From: CBDFMG01 sp965221205 [NCBI: bacterium]
Lineage (GTDB): Bacteria > SM23-31
DNA length: 64,000 nucleotides
Direction of reading: 5' to 3'
NCBI GenBank assembly: GCA_965221205.1
Contig: OZ244870.1
Span: 1,674,001 to 1,738,000 of the forward strand
Under the pieces are notes generated by a model. That model was not told where the DNA came from and did not search any database. It was given only the letters and a program-made list of their open reading frames with translations. Both the position numbers and the translations under genes were made by a program. Positions 9,704 through 20,425 of the stretch are shown in pieces; within the stretch, counting starts at the first letter, position 1; every line of letters begins with the position of its first letter.

Positions 9704-9945
9704 CAGTGGACAGCATTTTTTTTACAGTGATGCTGTTTTATATTTCAGAAAATGCAGATAATCGATGACACTGCATTGAAGGCTGAACTATTCGCTTGAT
9801 TCTCTGAAATGAAAATACTATTTTTAAAACCAATTTTCGATACAGTTTCAATTTTTTACGAACAGAACTCATCAGAATGTTCAGATAATAGTAGCAGATA
9901 AGTTTTAGGTTTGAAGTCGCATGATATTAGTGAGGTAACAAAATC

Positions 9946-10788
9946 ATGACAGCTAAGCGAACAAAAAGAATAATTGGATTCCAGGGCAACAGAGGTGCTT
10001 ATAGTGAAGCAGCATCCCGGAGTTTTTTCGGGAAATCGATTAAGACTCTACCCTGCCACTCATTCGATGAAGTGTTCGAGAGAATTATTAAAAAAGAAGT
10101 GACAGCTGGTGTGCTGCCGATCGAAAACTCACTAACTGGTCCGATTTACCGGAACTACGATCTTCTTTTGAAGCATAAGGTCTGGGTTGTCGGTGAAACG
10201 CAGGTTCGAATCAGGCACAGTCTAATCGCACATCATGGTACAAAAATAAAAGATATCCGACGAGTTTATTCACATCCGCAGGGACTTTTCCAGTGCGAAA
10301 AATTCCTCACAAAGTACCCGAAAATTGAGCAAATTTCCACATATGATACTGCCGGAAGTGTACAGCTTATCAAAGAAAAAGGTTGGGAGGATGCCGCAGC
10401 AATTGCGAGCAGTTATGCCGCCAATTTTTATAAAATGGATATCCTCAAAGAAGGTATAGAAGATATTGAAGAGAATTTTACACGGTTTCTTGTGTTGCAA
10501 AAAGAAAAATCAATCCCCAAAGATGCCAATAAGACAAGCATCGTATTTTCAACAGAAAATATTCCCGGTGTATTGTTCAAATGTCTCAGCGTTTTCGCGT
10601 TACGGGACATAGGCCTGTCAAAGATTGAATCGAGACCCCTGCATGGGAAACCATGGGAATATTTCTTCTATCTTGACATTGATGATAACAGCGAAAATGA
10701 ACGGTGTAGAAATGCATTAAATCATCTGAAAGAAATTACAAATTACTTAAATGTTCTCGGTTCGTATAAGAAATTGAAAGAGATCTGA
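9946..10788 (+). CDS. pheA: Prephenate dehydratase
   Basis: This 280-residue monofunctional prephenate dehydratase converts prephenate to phenylpyruvate, the committed step to phenylalanine. The catalytic domain runs from GFQGNRGAYSEAA (11-23) through LPIENSLTGP (58-66), YSHPQGLFQC (108-117), DTAGS (134-138) and the essential Thr of ENFTRFLVL (TRF at 179-181). A C-terminal ACT domain starts near 195 and contains the ESRP motif at 228-231, which senses phenylalanine in this family. No chorismate mutase domain is fused. The DAHP synthase gene lies just beyond on the opposite strand, so aromatic amino acid genes are grouped here although not in one operon. Confidence 0.93.
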   Translation: MTAKRTKRIIGFQGNRGAYSEAASRSFFGKSIKTLPCHSFDEVFERIIKKEVTAGVLPIENSLTGPIYRNYDLLLKHKVWVVGETQVRIRHSLIAHHGTKIKDIRRVYSHPQGLFQCEKFLTKYPKIEQISTYDTAGSVQLIKEKGWEDAAAIASSYAANFYKMDILKEGIEDIEENFTRFLVLQKEKSIPKDANKTSIVFSTENIPGVLFKCLSVFALRDIGLSKIESRPLHGKPWEYFFYLDIDDNSENERCRNALNHLKEITNYLNVLGSYKKLKEI

Positions 10789-10824
10789 TTATTTTAAACG
10801 GATCGATTGCAGAGAATGAGACAA

Positions 10825-11548
10825 TCAATGGTTGTCGTATTCATGATACATAAGACCACAATGTTTGCAGGTAACCTGATTTTTATGAGAAATATGGATC
10901 CAGCCGCGCACTAACTCCCTAACCTGCCACGGAATGAGGGTGATTCCTGATATAATACATAGAACAGTAACAGCTTTTCCCGCACCCGAAATGGGAATAA
11001 CATCTCCGAATCCCACCGTAGTCAGCGCCACAACTGTAAAATAAAATGCATCACCAAAATTCTGCACCGTCTCATTCTGAGGAGATTCCACTAAATAAAA
11101 AAGCCCTGAAGAGACAAAGAAAATCATAAATACCGTCATCCCAAGACGCAAAATTTTCAGCATATCCTGAGAAATATGGCCGAAAAAAATGAATTTGTCT
11201 CAAAGAACCGTAAGAATCTGAGAACACGAAATACACGAAACATTCGAAGCAATCTGACCATTCCGATATGTCCCGGACCAATAAAAGGTGTTAACAATAT
11301 CGGCGTCGGCAGAATAGCGATAAAATCGATAAGGTTGAATATATTAAACAGATGTTTTACTCTGTTTCTGGCGCCATAGAGCCGTGCGCAATGCTCTACA
11401 ATAAAAAAAATGACAACAATTGATTCGATTGATGCAAAAATTTTCCAGAAGCCGTATTGCTGTCAATGAGATAAAATTGGGTGATTTCGCGAAATCCGTG
11501 CGGTATATGCCTGTTCTTGTTATCAAGGGCATCGGGTTTTTGCATCAT
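10825..11548 (-). pseudogene. Voltage-gated K+ channel, frameshifted
   Basis: Stitching frames gives a six-helix-type K+ channel. An S2-like helix reads ESIVVIFFIVEHCARLY, S3 is NLIDFIAILP, and an S4 voltage sensor, RLLRMFRVFRVLRFLRFF, carries regularly spaced arginines. After a frameshift near 11175, the pore helix and selectivity filter TTVGFGDVIP follow, then a short cytoplasmic tail. At least two shifts (near 11450 and 11175) break the gene, and S1 is not recognisable. Its ATG at 11548 overlaps the aroF stop as ATGA, so it was once the second gene of that transcript. Function of the intact ancestor would be K+ conduction in the inner membrane. Confidence 0.8.
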
Positions 11549-12561
11549 AAATGCCTGTTTTCCAAAGGAATATACCGTTTGACATCATTCATTAATGCCG
11601 AGAATTGACCTTCAATTAATGCCTGAGGCCCATCTGAATATGCCTCTTCCGGTTTCGGGTGTATTTCTACCATAAGACCGTCAGCTCCGGCGGCAATAGC
11701 AGCCTTCGCCATGGGTGTAATAAGGCTTCGGACTCCTGTTCCGTGCGTCGGGTCGACTATAACGGGTAGATGAGAATTCTGTTTCAGCCACGGCACTGCT
11801 GAGAGATCGAGTGTATTTCGCGTTGCATTCTCAAATGTCCGAATGCCACGTTCACATAATATGACATCTTTATTACCGTTTGAAATGATATATTCGGCCG
11901 ATAGGAGCAGTTCTTCCATTGTAGACATCATTCCCCTTTTAAGCATAACCGGTTTTTTAGCCCTGCCGACTTCTTTTAAAAGGGCGAAATTCATCATGTT
12001 TCGTGCACCAACCTGGAGAACATCAACATATTTGCTAATGAGATCGATGTCGTTTATTGTAATAACTTCCGTAATAATGCAGAGGCCGGTTCTGTCACGA
12101 GCTTCAGCCAGAAGTTTCAGACCCTCTTCTTCAAGACCTTGGAAGCTATATGGCGAAGTTCTCGGTTTGAATGCGCCGCCCCGCAGCATTTGTGCGCCAT
12201 GTTTTTTAGCAATGTCTGCACATTCAAGAATTTGTTCGCGATACTCAACGGAACATGGTCCTGCCATAACCACAAATTGGTCGGTACCGATTTTCAAATC
12301 GCCAACTTCAACAATAGTCTTGTCAGACTGGAGCTCTTTGCCAACGAGTTTATACGGTTTCAGGATTGGAACAACCGATTCAACACCGGGATACGATTCA
12401 AGAATCTGAAGACGTGTTTTACCACGTTCATCACCGATGGCACCGATTACTACACGTTCTTTTCCAAATATTGGGTGGTCAACATATCCCATTTTTCGAA
12501 TCTGTTCACGTACGTGCTCAACTTCTTCCTCATGAGCTCCTGCTTTCATTACGATAATCAT
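11545..12561 (-). CDS. aroF: 3-deoxy-7-phosphoheptulonate synthase, type I-beta with N-terminal regulatory domain
   Basis: This 338-residue enzyme condenses phosphoenolpyruvate and erythrose-4-phosphate, the first step of the shikimate pathway. Residues 1-70 form the ferredoxin-like regulatory domain found in Thermotoga-type enzymes, which mediates feedback control by aromatic amino acids. The catalytic barrel shows GPCSVE at 101-106 with metal ligand Cys103, [12 protein letters not shown] at 131-142, LKRG at 207-210, and VDPTHGTG at 269-276 with His273; Glu299 and Asp310 are in place as further metal ligands. It is intact and complete. A K+ channel relic overlaps its stop codon, and pheA lies nearby on the other strand. 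Confidence 0.95.
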   Translation of the reverse strand: MIIVMKAGAHEEEVEHVREQIRKMGYVDHPIFGKERVVIGAIGDERGKTRLQILESYPGVESVVPILKPYKLVGKELQSDKTIVEVGDLKIGTDQFVVMAGPCSVEYREQILECADIAKKHGAQMLRGGAFKPRTSPYSFQGLEEEGLKLLAEARDRTGLCIITEVITINDIDLISKYVDVLQVGARNMMNFALLKEVGRAKKPVMLKRGMMSTMEELLLSAEYIISNGNKDVILCERGIRTFENATRNTLDLSAVPWLKQNSHLPVIVDPTHGTGVRSLITPMAKAAIAAGADGLMVEIHPKPEEAYSDGPQALIEGQFSALMNDVKRYIPLENRHL

Positions 12562-12861
12562 TACAACCTCAACCTGCTTAGATATTTACAAAATCTACTT
12601 TTTAATTTGTATAATTTACTTGATAGAAATCAATAAAACAAAATGTAAAAAAAATTATACAAAAATAAAGGCATAATTTACGGAATGAGCTATTCATGTA
12701 TTTTGTTATAATCATTTTTCGATACACACTATATGTGTGAAAAATCAGCTGTATGGACAGACAAAAGTGATTTACTGCTCGTATTTCTGGTATTTTTTTC
12801 GCACGATGTTTCCTATTTTAATAATTTAATCATCTGATTTAATCATCTGAGGCATGTTATT
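12562..12861. other. Intergenic region with tandem 13-bp repeat
   Basis: This AT-rich stretch separates the divergent aroF and TerB-domain genes and must hold promoters for both, though I see no convincing consensus boxes. Near its right end the words ATTTAATCATCTG occur twice in tandem (12824-12836 and 12837-12849) just before the ribosome site of the TerB-domain gene; they could be an operator or slippage. No small gene is evident. Confidence 0.4.
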
Positions 12862-15306
12862 TTGTGGATTTTGATTTTTCTAGGTGTTGTCGTTTGGTTT
12901 CTTTTTTCTAAATTAGGCAATAGTAGTAAACGTACTCAAAAGCGGGTTTCTCAATCACATAGACAACACCCCATAAAGAATCGTACACATAAAAGTACAG
13001 AGGATAAAAACGACCTTTTTGAAGTTAAAATTAATGTAGCTTCAGGTAATAGCTACAACACTTATGATACGTCTAATCATTTCCAACGTTTACATTATAT
13101 TCCTCCGAAAAAACGGAAAAATTATAGTAAGAAAGAAAGCGATAAGTGCTGGTTACCTCAAGGTAAAAGTGTGTCAGTCTCTGGAATCATAATCAATAAC
13201 GGATTGATATATGTTGGCCAAAGCTTAGTAGCTCAAAAAGGCTATCACGAAAACGATAATTGCCTAATTAATCCTATACTAAAAGTTGCTAAAAATAGTT
13301 TTGGTATAGATAACGAACATATGCCGTATTGGCCTGCGTATGAAGAAATCTCAGCAAAACATCGTAGAGCTTATCCGGAATGGTTAGCGAATGGGGCTGA
13401 GATCCCTAATATAAACATTGGATATGTATTTCTCTATTTCTATGGGCTTGAGCGAAGATTGTTTCTAGACCAGTCTATGAAAGACGCGCCTGACATTGTG
13501 AGAGAAATTAAACGCCTACTAAACCTTTATAGCGACAACCACTCTATTAAGTCATATTTGTCTGAATCTTTATCTGTTCTCAAAATTCTCTTGACTGATA
13601 AGCCAATTTTACAAATCCCGGAAAACCATTGGAAAATTCCTGTTCATATATGCGTTTACATTGGCGAAAAGTTAAAGGAGCATAATTCTATCTCTTCCGA
13701 AGATTTATTGATTTGGTATTTACACCATCCAGAAAAGAGACTCAGAACGCCTGCAATGCGGTTGGAGAATGAATTTCTGGCGTTGATGCTTCAGAAAATG
13801 AAAAAAGCTTTTCCTTCAGGCCATTTAATCAGAGTGCCTAAGCGGAAACTCTCACTTTCTCCATATATAGCATCGAGTGGCACGTTTACTGCCGACCTGT
13901 CAAATCTGATCGGTGATATACCGGATATTTCGAGCTTAAAATCTCCTATTACTAAGGTTCAAAAAATTGCTGATGAAGTGATGTATGAGCTTGATAAGCT
14001 CAGCAGATATCTAGGACGTAATCCTGATGATAAGGGTTCATTTAAAGCTGCAGCATTATTGCCAGCAGATCTGGTTGCAGATTTTGGCGGCGAAGCTATC
14101 CAGGAACTCAACGCTTGGGTTTCTGAAAAACATGAAGAAGCACAAGGTGTCATTTCCATGTGGGAATTGACTGAGATGATCACCCAGACCAACTCGAAAT
14201 CCAGCACAAAAACAGCCCATAAAGAAGCTTTCAATATGCTAGCATCAATGGGATGGGCACTTTTCCCATCTCCATACGAATTGATTGGTACAATCAAAGA
14301 AGACTTTAAAGGCAAGGTAATTCCTTTAAATGCTAGCTTCATAGAAATAGATGAGCCAGGCCCCAGTTACCTGCTTGCTGTCCTTGAGCTAACTATAGGT
14401 TCATATATTGCCCACGCTGATAACACCTTTTCCAGCGTTGAAATGCTGCATTTAGTGAAACGTGCAGAAAACGCCAAACATGTCAGCAAACAGGAACATG
14501 AACGGTTGATTCACTTCATTTCATGGTTGGCTGTACAAAAACAAGATTTCTCAGCAATAAAACGTAAACTCAAATCAGCCTCAATCGAAGATCAATGTAC
14601 TCTCGTAAATATTGCCATTTCTGTAGCTGCATCAGATGGCCATATTGGCCCTGAAGAAGTTCATATTCTCGAAGTAATGTGCGAAACATTCGGCTTAGAC
14701 AGACAGGAACTCTACTCAGGCCTTCATTCAATGTCCACTGCTGGTTCACAAAAAACATTTCGCCAAAAGAGCGAAAAGACTGCACCAGTTGAAGGTATCT
14801 CCAATCAGGAAGAGCCGAGAGATATTTTAAAAGCGTTTAATCTTAGTCATGATCAGCCATTTAGAGAATCTCAAATTCCGGAATACGAAAGATATATCAA
14901 ACAAAGAAGCAATGAATTGAAGCGGACTGGTGTTTCGCTTGATATGACAAAAGTCTCAGCAACACTTCAAGATACAGCTAAGGCCTCTTCATTGCTTGAG
15001 AGTATCTTCCAGGAACCAGATGCTGAGGAGGTGATCGAACCTTGCGATGCCGAGCCAGAAACCAATAACGTATTTATAGGCCTAGATGGGCAACATGCGC
15101 AGTTGTTGATGGAACTTACCGAAAAACTTGAATGGCCAAGAGTTGAATATGAACAACTAACCAGTAGTTTAAATCTCATGCCGGACGGTGCTATGGAAAC
15201 TATTAATGAATGGTCATTTGAGAAGTTTGACGACGTGATTATCGAAAATAGTGATCCAATAACTATTTATAAAAATTTGTTAGATGAAGGGTCAAAACAT
15301 GAGTGA
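12862..15306 (+). CDS. TerB-N / TerB / TerB-C domain protein of a helicase-ATPase module
   Basis: The 814-residue protein begins at a TTG codon with TGAGG about ten bases upstream; no ATG in frame precedes it. It has an N-terminal membrane helix (residues 2-18), a TerB-N domain recognised by WLANGAEIPNINIGYVFLYF and GLERR, a long helical middle, a TerB domain around residues 575-620 (VNIAISVAASDGHIGPEEV, acidic metal-binding loops as in tellurite-resistance TerB), and a C-terminal TerB-C region ending near WSFEKFDDVIIENSDP. Such proteins are known next to a DUF2791 P-loop ATPase and an Lhr-like helicase and were proposed to link membrane stress sensing to DNA processing. It overlaps the following ATPase gene by 8 bases. 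It is intact, unlike its ATPase partner. Confidence 0.85.
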   Translation: MWILIFLGVVVWFLFSKLGNSSKRTQKRVSQSHRQHPIKNRTHKSTEDKNDLFEVKINVASGNSYNTYDTSNHFQRLHYIPPKKRKNYSKKESDKCWLPQGKSVSVSGIIINNGLIYVGQSLVAQKGYHENDNCLINPILKVAKNSFGIDNEHMPYWPAYEEISAKHRRAYPEWLANGAEIPNINIGYVFLYFYGLERRLFLDQSMKDAPDIVREIKRLLNLYSDNHSIKSYLSESLSVLKILLTDKPILQIPENHWKIPVHICVYIGEKLKEHNSISSEDLLIWYLHHPEKRLRTPAMRLENEFLALMLQKMKKAFPSGHLIRVPKRKLSLSPYIASSGTFTADLSNLIGDIPDISSLKSPITKVQKIADEVMYELDKLSRYLGRNPDDKGSFKAAALLPADLVADFGGEAIQELNAWVSEKHEEAQGVISMWELTEMITQTNSKSSTKTAHKEAFNMLASMGWALFPSPYELIGTIKEDFKGKVIPLNASFIEIDEPGPSYLLAVLELTIGSYIAHADNTFSSVEMLHLVKRAENAKHVSKQEHERLIHFISWLAVQKQDFSAIKRKLKSASIEDQCTLVNIAISVAASDGHIGPEEVHILEVMCETFGLDRQELYSGLHSMSTAGSQKTFRQKSEKTAPVEGISNQEEPRDILKAFNLSHDQPFRESQIPEYERYIKQRSNELKRTGVSLDMTKVSATLQDTAKASSLLESIFQEPDAEEVIEPCDAEPETNNVFIGLDGQHAQLLMELTEKLEWPRVEYEQLTSSLNLMPDGAMETINEWSFEKFDDVIIENSDPITIYKNLLDEGSKHE

Positions 15307-16500
15307 TATTAAGAAGCGCATAAAACCAAAAGAAAAAGCAACTGTCATTCAAGCATTGAAAGCAGGGGTAGTTCCTCGCACAGGCTTGCACCACATTCAA
15401 GTGGGACGTTCTGAAGAGCTAGTTCAGCTTAATAAAGATATTGACCTGATTGCTGAGGGTGGCTCTGCTATCAGATTGATAATTGGCGAATACGGTTCAG
15501 GTAAAACCTTTTTCTTAAATCTCGTACGTCTTATTAAGTACACGCACGAAAACAGACGGCGGTGCACTAACAAATGTTGTTGAAGGGTTTGTTTCTCAGG
15601 CAATGAAAGACGCTGATGCAAGGGGTGTTAGCGAGCAAAGCTTAATAAAGCACAAGTTAGCGCCATTGGAAGGCCTAGTGGCAGGGTATGACTTTACCAA
15701 AGTTGTCATTGAATATTTTTTAGGTGCCACAAACAATAATGATGAGCAAAAATCTCGAGCATTACGATGACTAAGAGCAGAATACACTACGAAGACAGAT
15801 GCCCGTAAAGAGGTTAGCGTTCACTCTATCATTAACGATGCAAGCGTGTACGATTACCTGAAGCTTTATTCTCAATTCGCAAAAATTGCAGGATATCAGG
15901 GATTATTTATCGTGCTGGATGAAATGGTTAACTTATACAAACTCAATAGTTCTCAAGCTCGTAACAATAATTATGAACAGATACTCCGTATCTTCAATGG
16001 CGTACTTCAGGGACGCGCTGAGAATATCGGTTTTGTTTTAGGTGGTACGCCAGAATTTTTAATGGATACGAGGCGAGGACTATATAGCTATGAAGCCCTT
16101 CAATCGAGGTTGGCAGAAAACTCATTTGCTAATTCAGAATTAAGAGACCTCTCTGGGCCAGTCATTCGCTTGCAAAACCTTACTCAAGAAGAGCTATACG
16201 TTTTGCTGCATAACATCCGGCATATTTTTGCCGGTGGCGACACCGATAAGTACATGATCCCTGATGAAGCAATCAAAGCCTTCATGGAACATTCGTGCAA
16301 ATCGTATTGGTAGCGCGTACTTCCAGACGCCTCGTACTTCGATAAAAGCCTTTGTCGACCTGCTTTCTCTTTTAGAACAACATCCAGACAAGAAGTGGTC
16401 TGATTTGATTGAACAAGTTACCGTAGAAGAAGACATAGGTTTCACCTCCAGAGGGTTAGACAGTGAGGAGGAAGATGAACTTGCAAGCTTCCTCCTCTAA
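15299..16500 (+). pseudogene. DUF2791 / BrxD-like P-loop ATPase, broken
   Basis: The start MSDIKKRIKPKEK overlaps the TerB gene. The N-terminus contains HIQVGRSEELVQL and a Walker A GEYGSGKTFFLNLVRL. Near 15540 about fifty residues are missing and the frame changes, rejoining at TKTDGGALTNVVEGF. TGA at about 15769 replaces a Trp in RALRWLRAEY. The long middle part is well kept (GLFIVLDEMVNLYKL as Walker B, then FVLGGTPEFLMDTRRGLYSYEAL split by no lesion), and another frameshift near 16290 separates FMEH from CANRIGSAYFQTPRTSIKAF. Relatives are the BREX type 2 ATPase BrxD. With three independent lesions, the product is not functional, while genes on both sides remain open. Confidence 0.88.
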
Positions 16501-18721
16501 CGCATCAGCATTTGATACGCTTTGTGAGCCCGTAAAGAAATGGGTATGGAAACAGGGTTGGTCTTCACTTCGAGACGTTCAAGCGAAGGCTATCCCTCAT
16601 TTACTATCCGGTGGCGATGCTATTATTTCAGCAGCAACCGCTGGCGGAAAAACAGAGGCTGCTTTTTTGCCCTTGCTATCTCGTGTATTTCAAGCGGGTA
16701 ATAAAGGTAGTTTTGATGTTTTATACATTAGCCCGCTCAAGGCTCTGATTAACGACCGATATGATCGCTTGAAAAGCTTATGCGAAGATTTGAATTTACC
16801 TGCTACAAAATGGCATGGAGACGTAGCAGCAAACATCAAGCAAACATCTCTTAGAAACCCTTGTGGCGTTTTGCTCATTACACCAGAATCTTTGGAATCT
16901 CTACTCATGAGAAAAGGGCTTAGTGTTTCTCGCTTTTTTGGAAAAACTCAAGCAATTGTAATTGATGAACTTCACGCATTTATGGGAACAGAACGTGGTG
17001 TTCAATTACGCTCAATATTGAATAGAATAGAGATTTTAACCGGGAGAAAAATTGACCGAGTTGGTTTGTCTGCCACACTTGGAGATCTTGAAATGGCTGT
17101 TGAATATCTACGTAAAGGTTCTGTCGGTACTACTGCAGCAATTAAACCAACCTTAGAAGAAACTAATTTAAGATTACAATTGAGAAGCTATGTTCAAGAA
17201 CTCCCCAAAAAAGGAGACGAAGAACAACCATCATCTGTTGAAATGCAAATCGCTGAACATGTATTTCAAAAAATTAGAGGAAAGTACAACCTTGTCTTTG
17301 CGGGAAGCAAAGGAAAGGTAGAAACATACGGAGCGACGCTGAGAGATTTATGCTCTGAAAATAATCTTCCGAATGAGTTTTTCGTCCACCACGCAAATAT
17401 TTCTAAGTCTGATCGGGAGTCATTAGAACGACGCCTAAAAAAAAGCAGTTTACCCACAACGGCAGTATGCACATCTACATTGGAATTAGGGATTGATATT
17501 GGCGATGTTGAGGCCGTCGTTCAAATTGGATGTGGAGGTTCAGTGTCTGTGTTACGTCAGCGACTGGGGCGCTCAGGTCGGCGTGAAGGCACCGCAGCAA
17601 TTTTACGCGCCTATAATTATGAGTATGAATTAACCGGAAAGTCTCACATGCTAGATTTTTTAAGGTCACGCCTTGTACAGGCTATCGCTGAAGTCGAATT
17701 ATTGTTGGAGGGAGCTTGTGAGCCTCCGTCGACCGATAGATTACATCTGTCCACCTTTGTGCATCAAATTCTAGCACTCATTGTTGAGCGTGGTGGAACA
17801 AATGCGAAGAGCTTATACAGTACGTTGTGCCAAACTATCCCTTTTGGCAACATTTCAGTTGAAACATTCAAAGTTATTCTTCGGGTAATGTCTCGGCCTA
17901 ATTCGAATTTAATAGAGCAAGCCCCTGATGGAACAATTCTACTTGGTAAAACTGGCGAACACCTGACAAGCCATTATAGCTTCTATGCTGTTTTTGAAAC
18001 CCAAGAAGAGTATCGGGTTTTATGTAAAGGCAAAAACCTTGGCACATTGCCTCTTACAGGGGTAACATCTAAGGGGATGATTATTATTTTCTCAGGCAGA
18101 CGATGGAAAATACAAGAGGTACGTGAAATAGATAAAGTCATAGAGGTTATTTCTGACAAAGGTGGACGGCCTCCTAAATTTGATGGAAATGGCCCATCTC
18201 GGCATCGAATTATTGACCAGAAAATGAGAGAAATTTATTGCTCTGATGTTGAATATCCATATTTAGATACACAAGCTCGGTCCTTACTAAATGAAAGCCG
18301 TAGAAACTGTGAAAGATATGACTTTCCCAATACACCTATAATAGAACAAGGAGATAGCGTAATTCTATTTCCATGGGAAGGTAGCTCAATGATTGACGCT
18401 CTCTTGATGATTTTTCAGTATCATGGTTACAAAGTGGAAAACGAAGATTATGCGATAGAAATTAAATCTATATCGGTCAATAAAGCCCATTCAATCATTA
18501 GCAAATTAGCCTGTGGAAACATACCTGATTTCAACAATGTTGTTCAGATGGTTCAAAACAAATCTATGGGTCAATATGATAGATTTCTTTCCGATGAGCT
18601 TCTCAATCAGCAGCTAGTGTCAATAATGCCCAGGAAGGAAGCTCTACAAACTTGGGCTAAGAGAAGTGTATCTGTAGCCAAAAACAATAATGGGGGCACA
18701 ATAAATGCGCAAATGAAATAG
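16475..18721 (+). CDS. Lhr-like DEAD/H superfamily II helicase (BrxHI-like)
   Basis: A helicase of about 748 residues from ATG 16475, which has AGGAGGA immediately upstream; a GTG at 16463 is a weaker alternative. Motifs in order are the Q-like VQAKAIPHLLSG, Walker A ATAGGKTEAAFLP (about 55-67), SPLKALINDRYDRL, ITPESLESLL, DELH (about 164-167), LSATLGD, CTSTLELGIDIG and motif VI QRLGRSGRREG. The GIDIG and bilobed arrangement match Lhr-type helicases. The gene overlaps the broken ATPase gene, forming one transcript with the TerB-domain gene. Known related modules are BREX-like defence and TerB-linked DNA processing; whether the helicase works without the ATPase cannot be judged from sequence. 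Confidence 0.9.
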   Translation: MNLQASSSNASAFDTLCEPVKKWVWKQGWSSLRDVQAKAIPHLLSGGDAIISAATAGGKTEAAFLPLLSRVFQAGNKGSFDVLYISPLKALINDRYDRLKSLCEDLNLPATKWHGDVAANIKQTSLRNPCGVLLITPESLESLLMRKGLSVSRFFGKTQAIVIDELHAFMGTERGVQLRSILNRIEILTGRKIDRVGLSATLGDLEMAVEYLRKGSVGTTAAIKPTLEETNLRLQLRSYVQELPKKGDEEQPSSVEMQIAEHVFQKIRGKYNLVFAGSKGKVETYGATLRDLCSENNLPNEFFVHHANISKSDRESLERRLKKSSLPTTAVCTSTLELGIDIGDVEAVVQIGCGGSVSVLRQRLGRSGRREGTAAILRAYNYEYELTGKSHMLDFLRSRLVQAIAEVELLLEGACEPPSTDRLHLSTFVHQILALIVERGGTNAKSLYSTLCQTIPFGNISVETFKVILRVMSRPNSNLIEQAPDGTILLGKTGEHLTSHYSFYAVFETQEEYRVLCKGKNLGTLPLTGVTSKGMIIIFSGRRWKIQEVREIDKVIEVISDKGGRPPKFDGNGPSRHRIIDQKMREIYCSDVEYPYLDTQARSLLNESRRNCERYDFPNTPIIEQGDSVILFPWEGSSMIDALLMIFQYHGYKVENEDYAIEIKSISVNKAHSIISKLACGNIPDFNNVVQMVQNKSMGQYDRFLSDELLNQQLVSIMPRKEALQTWAKRSVSVAKNNNGGTINAQMK

Positions 18722-18816
18722 CCGGATAATTTGCGAATTGTCGGTCTTGTCGTAAAATGCACCCAGAAACAGACTTTCAGCCGACATCTTGCCGCACTCC
18801 AACCGGTGAGAAAAAA

Positions 18817-19958
18817 ATGCACACACCATGTGCACCTTTTCACAGACCCCAATACACTAAGACAGGCCCCTTTTTGATCGATAATGCCGAGGGCACATAC
18901 GTAAGCAGGCAGGGCCAGGGAATACGCTTGCTCGATATGATGGCGGGGGTTTGGCTTGTGTCAACATAGGGTATGGCAACGAGGCTATGGCAGATCATGC
19001 CGTCTACTGGCAATTGAGTTATTGCCGCAGTTTTGCAGCTGTCTCCAATCCATCGGCAGCGGCACTCACTGGCAAGATAGCCTCTCTGGCTCCATCAAAC
19101 TTTAATAAGGTTTTCCTTTCGAACTCTGGTTCTGAAGCCAATGAAGCAGCGATTAAGGGGGCCAACATGTATTGGCAACTTAAAGGGAAACGAGACAAGA
19201 GAGTTATTGTTGCGCGTGATAACAGCTAGCATGGAAGCTCAATTGTGACGGCTGCTTTGACTGGTAATAAAGCGATACAGGGGCCTTTTGGTATAGAAGT
19301 AGGCAAGGATATACGCGATGCCATGATGCTTTTCTGGTACCGGCTTGGCGGTGATTTAAGTCCCAAAGAGTTTGGTTTGCTGGCTGCCAGATCTGTTGAA
19401 GACCATATTTTGGAGACAGGCTAGATAATGTAGCAACCTTTATTGTGGAGCCCGTTCAAAACGCCCTCGGTGCTATTATTCTACCTGAGACATATTGGCC
19501 TGAAGTCCAGCGCATTTGTAAGAAATACGATGTGCTTCTTATTCTTGATGAGGTGGTGACAGGGTTTGGCCGGTCCGGCTATTGGTTTGCAGCAGAGCAT
19601 TATAATATCAATCTGGATATTATTACGCTTGCGAGAAGGGTTATCTTCTGCTTACGTGCCGATTGCAGCGACCTTACTGTCGGATAATATCGCAGGCTTT
19701 CTAGAAGCAAATGCTGGTGTTATCCAGCACGGCTTTACCACATCCTTGCACCCAGTATCTTGTTCGATAGCGCTTAAGAATATTGAGATTGTGCAAGCTG
19801 ATGTGCTCGTGGAGTATGTGAAAAATGATATTGGTCCTTATTTCAGTCAATGTTTAAAGATTTTGGGAAGCCACCTGCTTGTGGGCGAGGTGAGAACTCA
19901 AGGATTGATGACGGACATAGAGCTTGTCAAAGATATCTGTTGGCAATTAACCGACTAA
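18817..19958 (+). pseudogene. Class III (omega-amino acid:pyruvate type) aminotransferase, inactivated
   Basis: Ordered fragments of a PLP class III aminotransferase occur in several frames: LIDNAEGTYVSRQG, NIGYGNEAMADHA, FLSNSGSEANEAAIKGANMY, HGSSIVTAALTGN (after an in-frame TAG near 19228), VEPVQNALGAIILPETYW, LILDEVVTGFGRSGYWFA and GLSSAYVPIAATLLS, ending in TDIELVKD. The catalytic lysine region (usually LAKGLSSAY) reads LAREG or LARR because of a frameshift near 19630, so the PLP lysine is lost as well. Intact relatives transfer amino groups between omega-amino compounds and pyruvate. It follows the helicase gene by less than 100 bp but is unrelated to it. Confidence 0.85.
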
Positions 19959-20425
19959 TTTTTATATTTCTATATGGGTAGTAAAACGAAAAGTAAGACA
20001 GTCCCCAAAAAACAAACTAAAAAGAGAAAGAAGTGATGGAAAACACTATTTACCTTTGGTAAGTGTACCATTACGTAATTTAATTGTACAATGACACTTC
20101 AAAGACTTAAAATAACTTGGAATGCGGAACGCATTAAAAAATATCTGAAACCAACCTGGGTTGCAGTCAGAGGAATTGACCGCGCTCCTCCCACAACTTA
20201 CTAATTTTAAGTTGCCTGATACAGGCACATGTGAAACCTCATGTATAGCACATTTATATACTGCTTCTCACTTTTTATTATTCTTGTTCGTAACACAAAC
20301 AGGACCGTTTCCCCAACTCATTTGAATATCGTTCATATGTGTTCTATAGAGAAGGGTTGCTCTTGTGTGCTGTGAAGCAGCAGTTTAATCAGAAAATTTA
20401 CAATAATTTCCAGAGAGACATTACG
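19959..20425. other. Gap between aminotransferase relic and tryptophanase gene
   Basis: I see no convincing gene in this stretch. A 20-codon frame at 19974-20036 (MGSKTKSKTVPKKQTKKRKK) is strikingly lysine-rich, like a histone-tail or linker peptide, but it lacks a ribosome binding site and may be chance. I searched for a tnaC-like leader peptide with a Trp codon before tnaA and did not find one, so tryptophan-induced attenuation as in E. coli is not supported here. Confidence 0.35.

Noticed and set aside
9946-10788. Bifunctional chorismate mutase/prephenate dehydratase
   Set aside because: The protein starts directly with the dehydratase domain at residue 9 and has no room for a mutase domain.
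11843-12636. Two long plus-strand frames opposite aroF
   Set aside because: They are antisense to a complete DAHP synthase gene and have no motif or ribosome binding site.
20239-20425. Possible tnaC leader peptide before tryptophanase
   Set aside because: Short frames here contain no Trp codon and no Pro stop context, so the E. coli type of attenuation is not supported.
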